Positions 8,413-16,173 of a DNA stretch of 41,563 bases are shown here, in pieces (position 1 is the stretch's first letter; each line of letters begins with the position of its first letter). The stretch is from Methylococcaceae bacterium UBA7658. GTDB lineage: Bacteria > Pseudomonadota > Gammaproteobacteria > Methylococcales > Methylomonadaceae. The notes under the pieces were generated by a model that saw only the letters and a program-made list of their open reading frames with translations, searched no databases and was not told the origin of the DNA. The position numbers were made by a program, and so were the translations under genes. Location of the stretch: contig DLHW01000070.1 in the NCBI GenBank assembly GCA_002483425.1, positions 1,243 to 42,805 on the forward strand, in the 5' to 3' direction.

Positions 8413-9531
8413 TTAGTTAAACTGCCAAAGCGATAATATGCGCACTAAAAGCCAGGACAACCCGCCCGCTGCCGGAATGGTTAATACCCAGGCCCAAATA
8501 ATCCGTTCAATGACGGTTAATTTAAGCGCATGAGGATTTTTGGCGAAGCCTACGCCCATGATCGCCGTCGAGATGCTGTGCGTGGTGGACACTGGCATAC
8601 CGAAATGCGCTGCGGCTAATAAAATAGTCGCAGAACTGGTCTCAGCCGCAAAACCGTTAATTGGATGCAGCTTTACCATCTTATGACCGAGTGTTTTGAT
8701 AATACGCCAGCCGCCGACTGCTGTGCCTAAGGCCATGACCAAAGCGCAAGTAAACACGATCCATGTATCGATGTCTTTTTCCCCGCCGTCGGGCCGTAAA
8801 AATTCAGCCCAAGCCGGTAATTGATCGAGGGTGCCGGCGCTGTTCGCGGCGAATACTGCCAAGGCAATTATACCCATGGTTTTTTGCGCGTCGTTGCTGC
8901 CGTGGGCGAAGCCCATGTAGCCGGCGGATAAGAGCTGGGCTTTGCCGAACATCCAGTTAATCCAATGCGGTCTGGACACGCGGGCTAAGATTCCGCCCGC
9001 GGAGTTCATGGTGCTGATAACCGCCATGAGTAAACCCATAATGAGCACACCCAAGGTAAAACCCGCTATGGGCGAACTGACCATGGGAATGACGACCTTC
9101 CAGAGCAAACCTTTGTTTTCGGTCCAAACTGCGGCTGTTTTAGACCAGATCAGAACGTCGAAATTATTGTTTCCCGCTGCTAATGCCGCGCCGCAAAGAC
9201 CGCCGATCAAGGCATGGCTTGAAGAAGACGGCAAGCCCAAAGCCCAGGTGATTAAATTCCATACAATTGCGCTGGTCAAGGCGCAAATTAAGACCGAAGA
9301 GGAAATGGTTACCAAACTGGTGTCGACCAATCCCGATGCAATGGTTTTAGCTACCGCGGTGCCCCAAAATGCACCGGCTAAATTGGTTGCGGCGGCTAAT
9401 ATGACCGCTTGAGCCGGGGTTAAAACTTTAGTGGCGACGACGGTGGCTATGGAGTTTGCGGTGTCGTGGAATCCGTTAATAAACTCGAATACCAGCGCCG
9501 CCAGGATGACGAGCAAGAGCATAGTCAGCAT
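8413..9531 (-). CDS. Inorganic phosphate transporter, PiT family
   Basis: 372 aa, strongly hydrophobic, with the duplicated PHO4 architecture. The two signature halves are GFHDTANSIATVVATKV near the N terminus and GFAHGSNDAQKTMGI in the middle. The ATG at 9531 is preferred: it has AAAGG upstream, lies 12 nt after the DUF47 stop, and begins at the first membrane helix. A start at 9594 would overlap the DUF47 gene by 52 nt and add a basic, non-hydrophobic tail. PiT carriers take up phosphate (usually as metal-phosphate) with a proton or sodium ion. Pairing with a DUF47 protein is standard. Confidence 0.92.
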   Translation of the reverse strand: MLTMLLLVILAALVFEFINGFHDTANSIATVVATKVLTPAQAVILAAATNLAGAFWGTAVAKTIASGLVDTSLVTISSSVLICALTSAIVWNLITWALGLPSSSSHALIGGLCGAALAAGNNNFDVLIWSKTAAVWTENKGLLWKVVIPMVSSPIAGFTLGVLIMGLLMAVISTMNSAGGILARVSRPHWINWMFGKAQLLSAGYMGFAHGSNDAQKTMGIIALAVFAANSAGTLDQLPAWAEFLRPDGGEKDIDTWIVFTCALVMALGTAVGGWRIIKTLGHKMVKLHPINGFAAETSSATILLAAAHFGMPVSTTHSISTAIMGVGFAKNPHALKLTVIERIIWAWVLTIPAAGGLSWLLVRILSLWQFN

Positions 9532-9542
9532 GGTGAGAGCCT

Positions 9543-10172
9543 TTATGAGTTTTTTAAGACGATATGATAGATTACGTTTCCGGCATCGCGGCAACGATCA
9601 ATCGCTTTTTCCAGGATTTCGAATAAGTCTTTTTTTACCAAATAACGGATCGGGTCCGTTTCAGTTACATACAGTTCACGGTATAAATCCAAAATTTGCC
9701 GGTCTGCCTCGCCTTCAATGGTTTGTAACTGGTCATTGAGCACTTTGATCTGTTCCAAGTTCATGCCCTTACGTAACAAGCCGATCATTTGCTCGACTAC
9801 TGTGCATGCTTGTTCCAGCATTGCCGCACGGGAGATAAAATCCACGCCGCCGGTGCGCGTCAATGCCAAGGTATAGCGCTCGGCAAACTTTTCGATCACT
9901 TTTGGAATTTTATAAAGTGCGCCGTTAAGGGCTTCAATATCCTCGCGTTCTAAAACGGTCACAAAGGTGTTGACCAATTCTTCGCTGATTTGGCCGAACA
10001 AGTCCTTTTCGCGGCGGCGCGCTTGTTTGAATTTTTCCAGCGAGCCTTGCGGCGACGGCGTGTTTAGAAGTTCACTCAATGCTCTTGCCGAAGAACTTGC
10101 GGATTCCGCGCTGGCTTCAAGTAAGCCGTAAAATTTGTCGCCTTTACCGAAGATGGTTTGCAATGAGAACAT
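9543..10172 (-). CDS. DUF47 family PhoU-like accessory protein of the PiT transporter
   Basis: 209 aa, predicted all-helical, with no membrane segment. The sequence (FYGLLEASAESASSSARAL near the start, FEILEKAIDRCRDAGNV at the C terminus) matches DUF47/Pit-accessory proteins, which are related to PhoU and influence phosphate uptake by the linked PiT permease. It is the first gene of a two-gene operon; RBS-like AGGGA lies upstream of the ATG. Confidence 0.9.
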   Translation of the reverse strand: MFSLQTIFGKGDKFYGLLEASAESASSSARALSELLNTPSPQGSLEKFKQARRREKDLFGQISEELVNTFVTVLEREDIEALNGALYKIPKVIEKFAERYTLALTRTGGVDFISRAAMLEQACTVVEQMIGLLRKGMNLEQIKVLNDQLQTIEGEADRQILDLYRELYVTETDPIRYLVKKDLFEILEKAIDRCRDAGNVIYHIVLKNS

Positions 10173-10206
10173 GCTTTTCCCTAAAAAATGTGGCCATCGA
10201 ATTGTA

Positions 10207-10233
10207 ATTATATGACCGGTGATTATCGCACAA
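10207..10233 (-). promoter_or_regulatory. Promoter of the DUF47-PiT operon, with a flanking palindrome
   Basis: On the minus strand TTGTGC (10228-10233) precedes a perfect TATAAT (10207-10212) with a short 15-nt spacer. The -35 region lies in one arm of the hyphenated inverted repeat GCACAAC (10228-10234) / GTTGTGC (10255-10261), which could be an operator. I see no good PHO box. The short spacer suggests an activated or weak promoter. Confidence 0.45.
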
Positions 10234-10432
10234 CCTTATTCATTCATTACAAAAGTTGTGCATAAAGCGTAATTAACTAGGTAGTGGGAAAAAAGAGGAA
10301 AGCAGGTTTTTTTAAAGAGTGCTTATGTTAACCCATAAAAATGATGAAGAAAGGGAGTAAATTTATTTTTGAAAACGCGAATCGAAGCCGTTACTAACAG
10401 GGGTCGCGTTAAGGTTAAAACGATAAAAATTT

Positions 10433-10476
10433 GTTCTTATCTTGTTTTGCATATGTTCTTGTGCTAAGGTTATTTA
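10433..10476 (+). promoter_or_regulatory. lexA promoter with 11-bp-periodic direct repeat (candidate LexA operator)
   Basis: Three direct repeats start exactly 11 nt apart: GTTC (10433), GTTT (10444), GTTC (10455), that is GTTC-N7-GTTT-N7-GTTC. This resembles the GTTC-N7-GTTC LexA box of alphaproteobacteria, not the CTGT-N8-ACAG palindrome of enterics. The repeats cover a -35 (TTGCAT, 10447-10452), with a weak -10 (TATTTA, 10471-10476) 18 nt later. An inverted AGAAC lies at 10488-10492, next to the lexA ATG at 10496. Autoregulation is inferred. Confidence 0.5.
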
Positions 10477-10495
10477 AAAACAAACAGAGAACACT

Positions 10496-11131
10496 ATGAG
10501 ACTGAATTTAACCCGTAAACAACAAGAAATCTTCGATTTTTTAAGCCAAAATCAAGATAGTTTCCGGCATCCGCCTACTTTAGAAGAGTTGTGCGCTGGA
10601 ATTGGCGTGAAATCGCGCGGCTCGCTTCATGCGCACATTAAAGCGTTAATTGAGGCAAAATTGATTGAAGCGCCGGAACGTAAACAAAGAGGCATAAGAT
10701 TAACAGAATACGCTAAACGAATGTTAGGCGCTTCCGGTTCCGAAAGCCATTTACCGTTTGCCGGAACGATCGCCGCGGGCAGGCCTATAGAAGCGGTGGA
10801 AACAATTTCTTATATGGCGATACCCGATCAATTACGGACGCAGCGGCCGTGTTACGTGTTGAAGATCAGCGGCGACTCTATGATAGAGGCCGGAATTTAT
10901 GACGGCGATTGGGTTGTTATCGAACAACGCAGCTATGCCCGTAACGGTGAAATTGTTGTGGCTTTGATAAATAAGATCGAGGCTACGCTCAAATATATCG
11001 AGCAATACCCGCATGAAGTTTTATTGATTCCCGCAAACGCCAAAATGGAGGCGATGCGTTACCGGCTGGAGCAAGTCGAAATTCAAGGTGTATTAGTCGG
11101 TCAAATGCGCAGTTATTCCAACAAACACTAG
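10496..11131 (+). CDS. lexA: LexA-type SOS repressor with S24 autocleavage domain
   Basis: 211 aa. The N-terminal winged helix-turn-helix (about 1-70, TLEELCAGIGVKSRGSLHAHI) differs from the E. coli recognition helix. The C-terminal S24 domain keeps the cleavage bond Ala94-Gly95 (TIAAGRP), catalytic Ser128 (GDSM) and Lys166 (EATLK). It should therefore self-cleave on RecA filaments and release SOS genes. The direct repeats over its promoter are the likely operator. A 50-aa membrane protein gene follows 9 nt after the stop. It could be one of several LexA paralogues in the genome. Confidence 0.88.
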   Translation: MRLNLTRKQQEIFDFLSQNQDSFRHPPTLEELCAGIGVKSRGSLHAHIKALIEAKLIEAPERKQRGIRLTEYAKRMLGASGSESHLPFAGTIAAGRPIEAVETISYMAIPDQLRTQRPCYVLKISGDSMIEAGIYDGDWVVIEQRSYARNGEIVVALINKIEATLKYIEQYPHEVLLIPANAKMEAMRYRLEQVEIQGVLVGQMRSYSNKH

Positions 11132-11140
11132 GAGTATTTT

Positions 11141-11293
11141 ATGATAAATAAAAATGTACATATGCGTGATCAAGTCACCAACCGGATCGAGCTTATCATG
11201 CAGGACAGTAAATGTTCTCTATTCAGACAATGGGAAGATGTTTCGATTGCCGTTTTGATGGTGGCTGTTTTTGTCGTCGGTGTCGGCTTTTAA
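11141..11293 (+). CDS. Small single-pass membrane protein (50 aa), cotranscribed with lexA
   Basis: Not recognised. The frame starts MINKNVHMRDQVTNRI, contains CSLFRQWEDV and ends in one hydrophobic helix, SIAVLMVAVFVVGVGF. An AGGAG ribosome binding site overlaps the lexA stop, with 6 nt to the ATG, so translation is well supported. The gene is almost certainly in the lexA transcript and hence SOS-controlled if lexA is autoregulated. Small SOS-induced membrane peptides in other bacteria (TisB, SidA) depolarise the membrane or block division. A similar role here is only an analogy, as there is no sequence match I can claim. Confidence 0.65.
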   Translation: MINKNVHMRDQVTNRIELIMQDSKCSLFRQWEDVSIAVLMVAVFVVGVGF

Positions 11294-11421
11294 TTTTTAG
11301 ATCTTACCCATAACTAAATAAGCCTCTTAATTGCAGTCGATGATACCTGTCGCGTCATAAAGGCCAGAAGGCGTCTTTCGTTAGAAAACGCCCTTAACGC
11401 CTGTTATTTGTGTTAAGTAAA

Positions 11422-11454
11422 CTCTGAACAAGTTGATTTTGCTCATGTTCAGAG
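11422..11454. repeat. 9-bp inverted repeat
   Basis: CTCTGAACA (11422-11430) and TGTTCAGAG (11446-11454) form a perfect 9-bp stem with a 15-nt loop. No T run follows in either direction, so it is not an obvious terminator. It could be an operator or an RNA hairpin at the end of the lexA transcript. Confidence 0.55.
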
Positions 11455-11594
11455 GGTGCAAGCGGTTCGACAAGCTTTTATAACCGGAAAGCTGCATACG
11501 TCCTTTAAGGCAAATAACTAACAAAATCTATGCTTACCGTTCGTTCGCGACTACACGGATACATATTCTTCTAAGGAGCATAAAGGAGGTTGAG

Positions 11595-11697
11595 TAAAGC
11601 AAGGATCAGTTGCTGAGAGCTTGACGAAAGACTTGATGAAGCTTCCTTAAGTTGAAATTAATGTCCTGCGTCTTATAAGGTGTCTATCCTTGCTTTA
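11595..11697. repeat. 103-bp element bounded by perfect 12-bp inverted repeats (MITE or structured RNA)
   Basis: TAAAGCAAGGAT (11595-11606) and ATCCTTGCTTTA (11686-11697) are perfect inverse complements enclosing 79 nt. The outermost bases are TA on both sides, so the element can be read as 10-bp terminal repeats flanked by a TA duplication, as in IS630/mariner-type miniature elements. Inside, GAGCTT / AAGCTTC and CCTTA / TAAGG can form further stems, so a multibranched RNA is the other reading. It has no ORF. Confidence 0.55.
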
Positions 11698-11807
11698 TAA
11701 GCGATTAAACTTATTAAATATCAGTTTGTTATAGTGTTTTCGTGGCACAGCATTTTGTATGGTCTGTAGTCCGGCGTCCAATATGCCGTCGATTTAGATA
11801 AACGCTT

Positions 11808-11835
11808 TTGCAGTTGCTTTATCGCCAAATATACT
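11808..11835 (+). promoter_or_regulatory. Sigma-70 promoter of the DUF475 gene
   Basis: TTGCAG (11808-11813), a 16-nt spacer, then TATACT (11830-11835), about 36 nt before the ATG at 11872. It may serve the three-gene run 11872-15322, because the gaps between those genes are 23 nt and 2 nt. Confidence 0.55.
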
Positions 11836-11871
11836 TATAGTTGTGCGACATTTTCTAACTACGAGCAGCAT

Positions 11872-12891
11872 ATGCAACATTTTCGGCTTTCCTTTCTCAT
11901 TTTAATTCTGTGTTTGACGGCTGCATTTTTCTGGGGCGGCATGGTCGGGGTTTTCATTGCGTTCGTGCTCGCGATTCTTGAAGTCAGCTTGTCTTTCGAC
12001 AATGCGGTTGTGAATGCATCCGTACTAAAAAGAATGAATAAGCGCTGGCAGCATTATTTTTTGACCTGGGGTATTTTGATTGCCGTCTTCGGTATGCGGC
12101 TAGTTTTTCCTGTTTTGATTGTTTCGATTGCAACGAGTCTCGATTTTGTCAGCGTAGCTCAAATGGCGTTGTACGATTCGAAGACCTATTCACAGTATCT
12201 GACCGATGTTCACGTCGAAATTTCGGCATTCGGAGGAACTTTTTTATTAATGGTGTTTTTTTCGTTTATTCTTGACGACGCTAAGGAACTGCATTGGCTT
12301 GGTAAAATTGAAGAGCGGATTTCAGCATTAGGCAAGCTCAAAGCCATAGAGATCATTTTAGTGTTGGCTTTATTCTTAGTGATTCAAAAATGGCTGCCGC
12401 CGGAAATTCGCTTGGAAGCGTTGGTGGCGGGAATTTCGGGATTGATTTTGTTTGTGGTGGTCGACAGCTTGTCAGCGTTATTCGAAGATGAAGAGCAAGG
12501 CGAGTATACGGCCGGTGCTGTGAAAAAATCAGGCATTATAAGTTTTATTTACCTGGAAGTTTTGGACGCTTCGTTTTCCTTCGATGGCGTTATCGGTGCG
12601 TTTGCAATTACTCAGGATGTTATCATTATTATGCTGGGGCTTGCTATTGGAGCCATGTTTGTTAGGAGCCTCACCGTTTATTTAGTTAACAAGGGAACCT
12701 TGGATGAATACGTTTTTCTGGAGCACGGCGCGCATTACGCCATCGGTGTTTTGGCTGCTATTATGCTCGCCAGCATGCGTTACCATATCAGCGAAGTCGT
12801 AACGGGTTTGACCGGCGCTATCTTGATTGCACTTTCGGTATTTTCTTCTATCCGTTATAACCGGGCTGAGCAACAAGGCCGTGGCGATTAA
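11872..12891 (+). CDS. DUF475 family (TerC-like) integral membrane protein
   Basis: 339 aa and mostly hydrophobic, with about eight or nine membrane segments. The TerC-superfamily internal repeat is visible: EVSLSFDNAVVNASVL near residue 40 and YLEVLDASFSFDGVIGAF near 225. Each has the acidic and Asn residues thought to bind a cation. Members of the wider LysE/TerC group are implicated in metal-ion export or tolerance; the substrate of DUF475 proteins is not established. The ATG at 11872 lies behind a promoter, and the next gene starts 23 nt after the stop. Confidence 0.85.
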   Translation: MQHFRLSFLILILCLTAAFFWGGMVGVFIAFVLAILEVSLSFDNAVVNASVLKRMNKRWQHYFLTWGILIAVFGMRLVFPVLIVSIATSLDFVSVAQMALYDSKTYSQYLTDVHVEISAFGGTFLLMVFFSFILDDAKELHWLGKIEERISALGKLKAIEIILVLALFLVIQKWLPPEIRLEALVAGISGLILFVVVDSLSALFEDEEQGEYTAGAVKKSGIISFIYLEVLDASFSFDGVIGAFAITQDVIIIMLGLAIGAMFVRSLTVYLVNKGTLDEYVFLEHGAHYAIGVLAAIMLASMRYHISEVVTGLTGAILIALSVFSSIRYNRAEQQGRGD

Positions 12892-12914
12892 GTCTTAGTT
12901 CCGGTGCTTTTAAC

Positions 12915-14120
12915 ATGCTTATCACGGATACTTTCCGTCACGCTATTCATTCCGTTCAATCACAAGGGTTGAGAACAGCGCTGATTATTTTGGCGATGAG
13001 CATTGGCGTGACCTCGGTTACAGTGTTGATCGCCTTAAGCGAGAGCGCCCGCAGTTATATTGTGCATGAATTCGAAGCGTTAGGAACTCACCTCGTTATA
13101 GTACTGCCCGGACGGACGGAAACGACCGGCGGACCGCCACCGGTATTCGGCGAAACGCCAAGGGATTTAACCCTTGAAGATGCCGAAGCTTTGCTGCGCA
13201 GCCCTCATATTGCTGCGATTGCGCCACTGACAATCGGCTTGGCGCCGGTGACGGCGGCGGGTCTCGAGCGGGAAACCAATGTGTTCGGTTCAACGCACGA
13301 TTTGTTGCGTGTCCGTCATTTAACAATGGCGCAAGGCAGTTTTTTGCCAAAAACGGATTCCTATGAGACGCTATCAATCTGTGTGATTGGGCAAACGATC
13401 CGGGAAGAATTATTTGCGGATAAACCGGCGCTTGGTCAATGGTTGCGTATCAACGACAGACGGTTTAGGGTGCTGGGTGTGTTGGCCTCGGAAGGCGAAT
13501 CCATTGGAGTCGATTTTGATGAAATGGTGATTATTCCTGTCGCTTCCGCGCAAGCCTTATTCGATACGCAGTCTTTGTTCAGGATTTTGATCGAAGCTAA
13601 ATCCAGGGATGCGATGCTAAAAGCCATCGATCAAGTCAAAGCAATCATTAAACTGCGCCATGAAGGAGAGGACGATGTCACTATAATTACCCAAGATAGT
13701 GTCGTATCGGCGTTTAATGAAATACTGACTGCGCTGACGATTGCGGTTGCCTGCATAGGCGGGATAAGCTTGATCGTCGCCGGTATTCTGGTAATGAATG
13801 TAATGCTAGTCAGCGTGACGCAGCGCACGGCGGAAATCGGACTTTTGAAAGCGTTGGGAGCCTCGCAATATCAAGTGCAATGGCTTTTTTTAGCCGAAGC
13901 CATCTTACTGTCGCTAACGGGAGCGATCTTGGGCTTTATTTTAGGTCAACTGGTTATCGAAGCATTGCGGGTTATATACCCTAGCTTTCCGCTCGATCTC
14001 CCAGAGTGGGGTTTGCTCTCAGGCTTAGCCGTCGCCATTGTCACGGGCTTATTGTTCGGCGTGTTGCCGGCGCGGAAGGCGGCAAAACTTGACCCTGTGG
14101 CTGCCTTGGCAAAGCGGTAA
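12915..14120 (+). CDS. MacB/FtsX-type ABC transporter permease
   Basis: 401 aa. One N-terminal membrane helix (about 20-42) is followed by a periplasmic MacB-type core (about 45-250) and three C-terminal helices with the FtsX signature (TAEIGLLKALGASQYQVQW). This four-helix layout is that of type VII ABC systems (MacB, LolCDE), which couple cytoplasmic ATP hydrolysis to work in the periplasm. It needs a LolD/MacB-type ATPase partner, and none is adjacent. Followed after 2 nt by a paralogue, with which it probably forms a heterodimer. Confidence 0.88.
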   Translation: MLITDTFRHAIHSVQSQGLRTALIILAMSIGVTSVTVLIALSESARSYIVHEFEALGTHLVIVLPGRTETTGGPPPVFGETPRDLTLEDAEALLRSPHIAAIAPLTIGLAPVTAAGLERETNVFGSTHDLLRVRHLTMAQGSFLPKTDSYETLSICVIGQTIREELFADKPALGQWLRINDRRFRVLGVLASEGESIGVDFDEMVIIPVASAQALFDTQSLFRILIEAKSRDAMLKAIDQVKAIIKLRHEGEDDVTIITQDSVVSAFNEILTALTIAVACIGGISLIVAGILVMNVMLVSVTQRTAEIGLLKALGASQYQVQWLFLAEAILLSLTGAILGFILGQLVIEALRVIYPSFPLDLPEWGLLSGLAVAIVTGLLFGVLPARKAAKLDPVAALAKR

Positions 14121-14122
14121 CC

Positions 14123-15322
14123 ATGAGTTTGTTCGATATTATATTGTTGTCGTTAAGAACGATTACGTCGCATAAGCTCAGGTCTGCTCTTACTGTGTTA
14201 GGGTTAATTATCGGAATTGCAGCAGTGATTATCTTGACATCATTAGGACGAGGCTTGCACAGTTTTGTCATGGCCCAATTTACCCAATTCGGCACCAATA
14301 TCATCGGCGTTCATCCGGGGAAAAAAACCACGTTCGGACTATCGGGCGCGACGATCAGCACGGTGCGGCCTTTATCCATGGCGGATGCCTCCAGTTTGAG
14401 CAAATTGAATGGAATTATCGCCGTTGTGCCGGTCGTGCAAGGGAATGCTAATGTTGAGACCGATACTAAACAACGGCGTACGAATGTCATCGGTGCCGGG
14501 GAAGGTGTGCCGCAAGTCTGGAAAATACGTCCCGCGCTAGGTAAATTTTTACCGCCGGGAGAGGATTCTAATCCCAGGGCTTTTGCCGTTATGGGCGATA
14601 AATTGGCAACTGAATTATTCGGCCGCGAAAATCCATTGGGAAAACGTGTACGCATCGGTACAGACCGCTACCGTGTGCTTGGCGTAATGGAAAAAAAAGG
14701 TCAAATGCTCGGCTTCGACATGGATGACACAGTCTACATTCCGGCGGCAAAAGCGCTCGAAATGTTCGATAGAGAAGGTTTGATGGAAATCAATTTGTTA
14801 TACGGCAACAATATTCCGGTGGAAGCCGTGCAAGAAAATATCAAACAGTTATTAATTGCGAGACACGGGCGGGAAGATTTCAATTTGATCACTCAGAATC
14901 AAATGCTGGCGAGCATGGATTCCATTTTGAATATACTGACAATGGCGGTGGCGGCGTTGGGAGGTATATCTTTGCTGGTCGGTTCGGTAGGCATCATTAC
15001 CATTATGACGATTGCCGTCGCGGAACGAGTCACCGAAATCGGTTTACTGAGGGCGATTGGCGCGGAGCGGGCGATAATCTTCAAGCTATTTTTATGTGAA
15101 GCGCTGGCATTAAGCATGGCGGGCGGATTAGCCGGGACGGGGGCCGGAATAGGGATTGTCGGACTGGTCAACCAATTCGTACCGGCGCTTCCGGCGCAAG
15201 TGGCTTGGGAGTACGTTATAGCGGCGTTTGCGCTGTCTCTATTAATCGGGCTGGCCTCCGGCGTCATGCCGGCATTAAAAGCCGCTCGATTGGAGCCGCT
15301 GGAAGCTTTGCATCCGGAATAA
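14123..15322 (+). CDS. MacB/FtsX-type ABC transporter permease, paralogue of the preceding gene
   Basis: 399 aa with the same design: N-terminal helix (about 18-40), periplasmic core, and C-terminal FtsX domain (ERVTEIGLLRAIGAERAII). The two proteins share a motif in the periplasmic core (YRVLGV then G then FDMDDTVYIP here; FRVLGV then VDFDEMVIIP in the first), so they arose by duplication. Start is 2 nt after the previous stop, which implies tight coupling. Ends 17 nt from a convergent dehydrogenase gene. Confidence 0.88.
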   Translation: MSLFDIILLSLRTITSHKLRSALTVLGLIIGIAAVIILTSLGRGLHSFVMAQFTQFGTNIIGVHPGKKTTFGLSGATISTVRPLSMADASSLSKLNGIIAVVPVVQGNANVETDTKQRRTNVIGAGEGVPQVWKIRPALGKFLPPGEDSNPRAFAVMGDKLATELFGRENPLGKRVRIGTDRYRVLGVMEKKGQMLGFDMDDTVYIPAAKALEMFDREGLMEINLLYGNNIPVEAVQENIKQLLIARHGREDFNLITQNQMLASMDSILNILTMAVAALGGISLLVGSVGIITIMTIAVAERVTEIGLLRAIGAERAIIFKLFLCEALALSMAGGLAGTGAGIGIVGLVNQFVPALPAQVAWEYVIAAFALSLLIGLASGVMPALKAARLEPLEALHPE

Positions 15323-15339
15323 AACGGTACGCGGGTTTA

Positions 15340-16170
15340 TCAGATTTTTCCTAACAAAAAATCCAGCCACCCTACCGGTAGCATTCGTTTGAGAAATGCA
15401 AACAAATAGGTAGGAAAAGTCACATAATAATGAATCTTAGGGCGGTTGGCTTCGACGGCATGGATAACTTTATGAGCAACAGCGGCTGCCGGTAGCGTGA
15501 ACGGAACCGCAGCGCCTGCTATTTGTAAGCGCTCTTCCATCGCTTGATAGGCCGCCTTATGAAAGCTATTTTCCTTATCGATGTGCTTTTTGTATAGATT
15601 AAATGAATTTTGCCGGAAGTTAGTCAAAATAGGACCGGGCTCAATCAATGAAATTGAAATATTGCTGCCTTTTAACTCCAGTCTTAACGTATCCGCTAAA
15701 CCTTCCAAAGCGTATTTACTGGCGTTATAAGCACCCCGGTAAGGCATCGCGACCAAGCCTAAAATTGAACTGTTGTAAATGATTCTGCCATGGCCTTGCT
15801 TGCGCATAACCGGTATGAAAAGATTGGTTAATTCATGGGTGCCGAACACATTCGTTTCGAATTGAAACTTTAACACATCGCGTGTTAAGTCTTCGACTGC
15901 GCCCGGTTGACCGAAAGCCCCATTGTTAAATAGCACATCGATCTTGTTTTGGCTTAAAGCCAAAAATTTTGCTACCGCATTTTTAATGCTTAGACTGTCT
16001 GCTAAGTCTAGTTGGATAGCTATAAAACCTTCGTTTTGTAAACGATCAATATCCGCTTGTTTTCTAGCGCTGGCGATGACGTTATGTCCGCGTTTTTTAA
16101 GTTCCAATGCCGTTACATAGCCTATTCCGGTTGAACAACCGGTAATGAAAACGGTTTTCGGCGTGTCCAT
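15340..16170 (-). CDS. Short-chain dehydrogenase/reductase (SDR) family protein
   Basis: 276 aa. Classical SDR features are present: the cofactor motif TGCSTGIG at 10-17, Asp near 55 (QLDLAD), an NNGAFG variant of NNAG at 82-87, and the catalytic Ser135, Tyr148 and Lys152 (YNASK). The EPGPILTNF block after the active site fits as well. The substrate cannot be told from sequence. Starts 3 nt after the stop of the DUF4124 gene and is probably cotranscribed with it. Confidence 0.88.
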   Translation of the reverse strand: MDTPKTVFITGCSTGIGYVTALELKKRGHNVIASARKQADIDRLQNEGFIAIQLDLADSLSIKNAVAKFLALSQNKIDVLFNNGAFGQPGAVEDLTRDVLKFQFETNVFGTHELTNLFIPVMRKQGHGRIIYNSSILGLVAMPYRGAYNASKYALEGLADTLRLELKGSNISISLIEPGPILTNFRQNSFNLYKKHIDKENSFHKAAYQAMEERLQIAGAAVPFTLPAAAVAHKVIHAVEANRPKIHYYVTFPTYLFAFLKRMLPVGWLDFLLGKI

Positions 16171-16173
16171 CGT

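Larger units (their letters stand above)
11294..11871. other. Non-coding region between lexA unit and DUF475 gene
   Basis: 578 nt with no ORF above about 15 codons and a decent start. It contains two inverted repeats (11422-11454 and 11595-11697) and, at its end, a promoter for the membrane-protein gene (11808-11835). No terminator with a T run is seen after the lexA unit. I looked for a manganese (yybP-ykoY) riboswitch because TerC-type genes often carry one, and did not find its conserved core. Confidence 0.6.

Noticed and set aside
9532..9594. Upstream start for the PiT transporter
   Set aside because: It would overlap the DUF47 gene by 52 nt and add a basic tail. The ATG at 9531 has a ribosome binding site and suitable spacing.
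11294..11871. Manganese (yybP-ykoY) riboswitch before the TerC-like gene
   Set aside because: The conserved core of that class could not be found; only generic inverted repeats are present.
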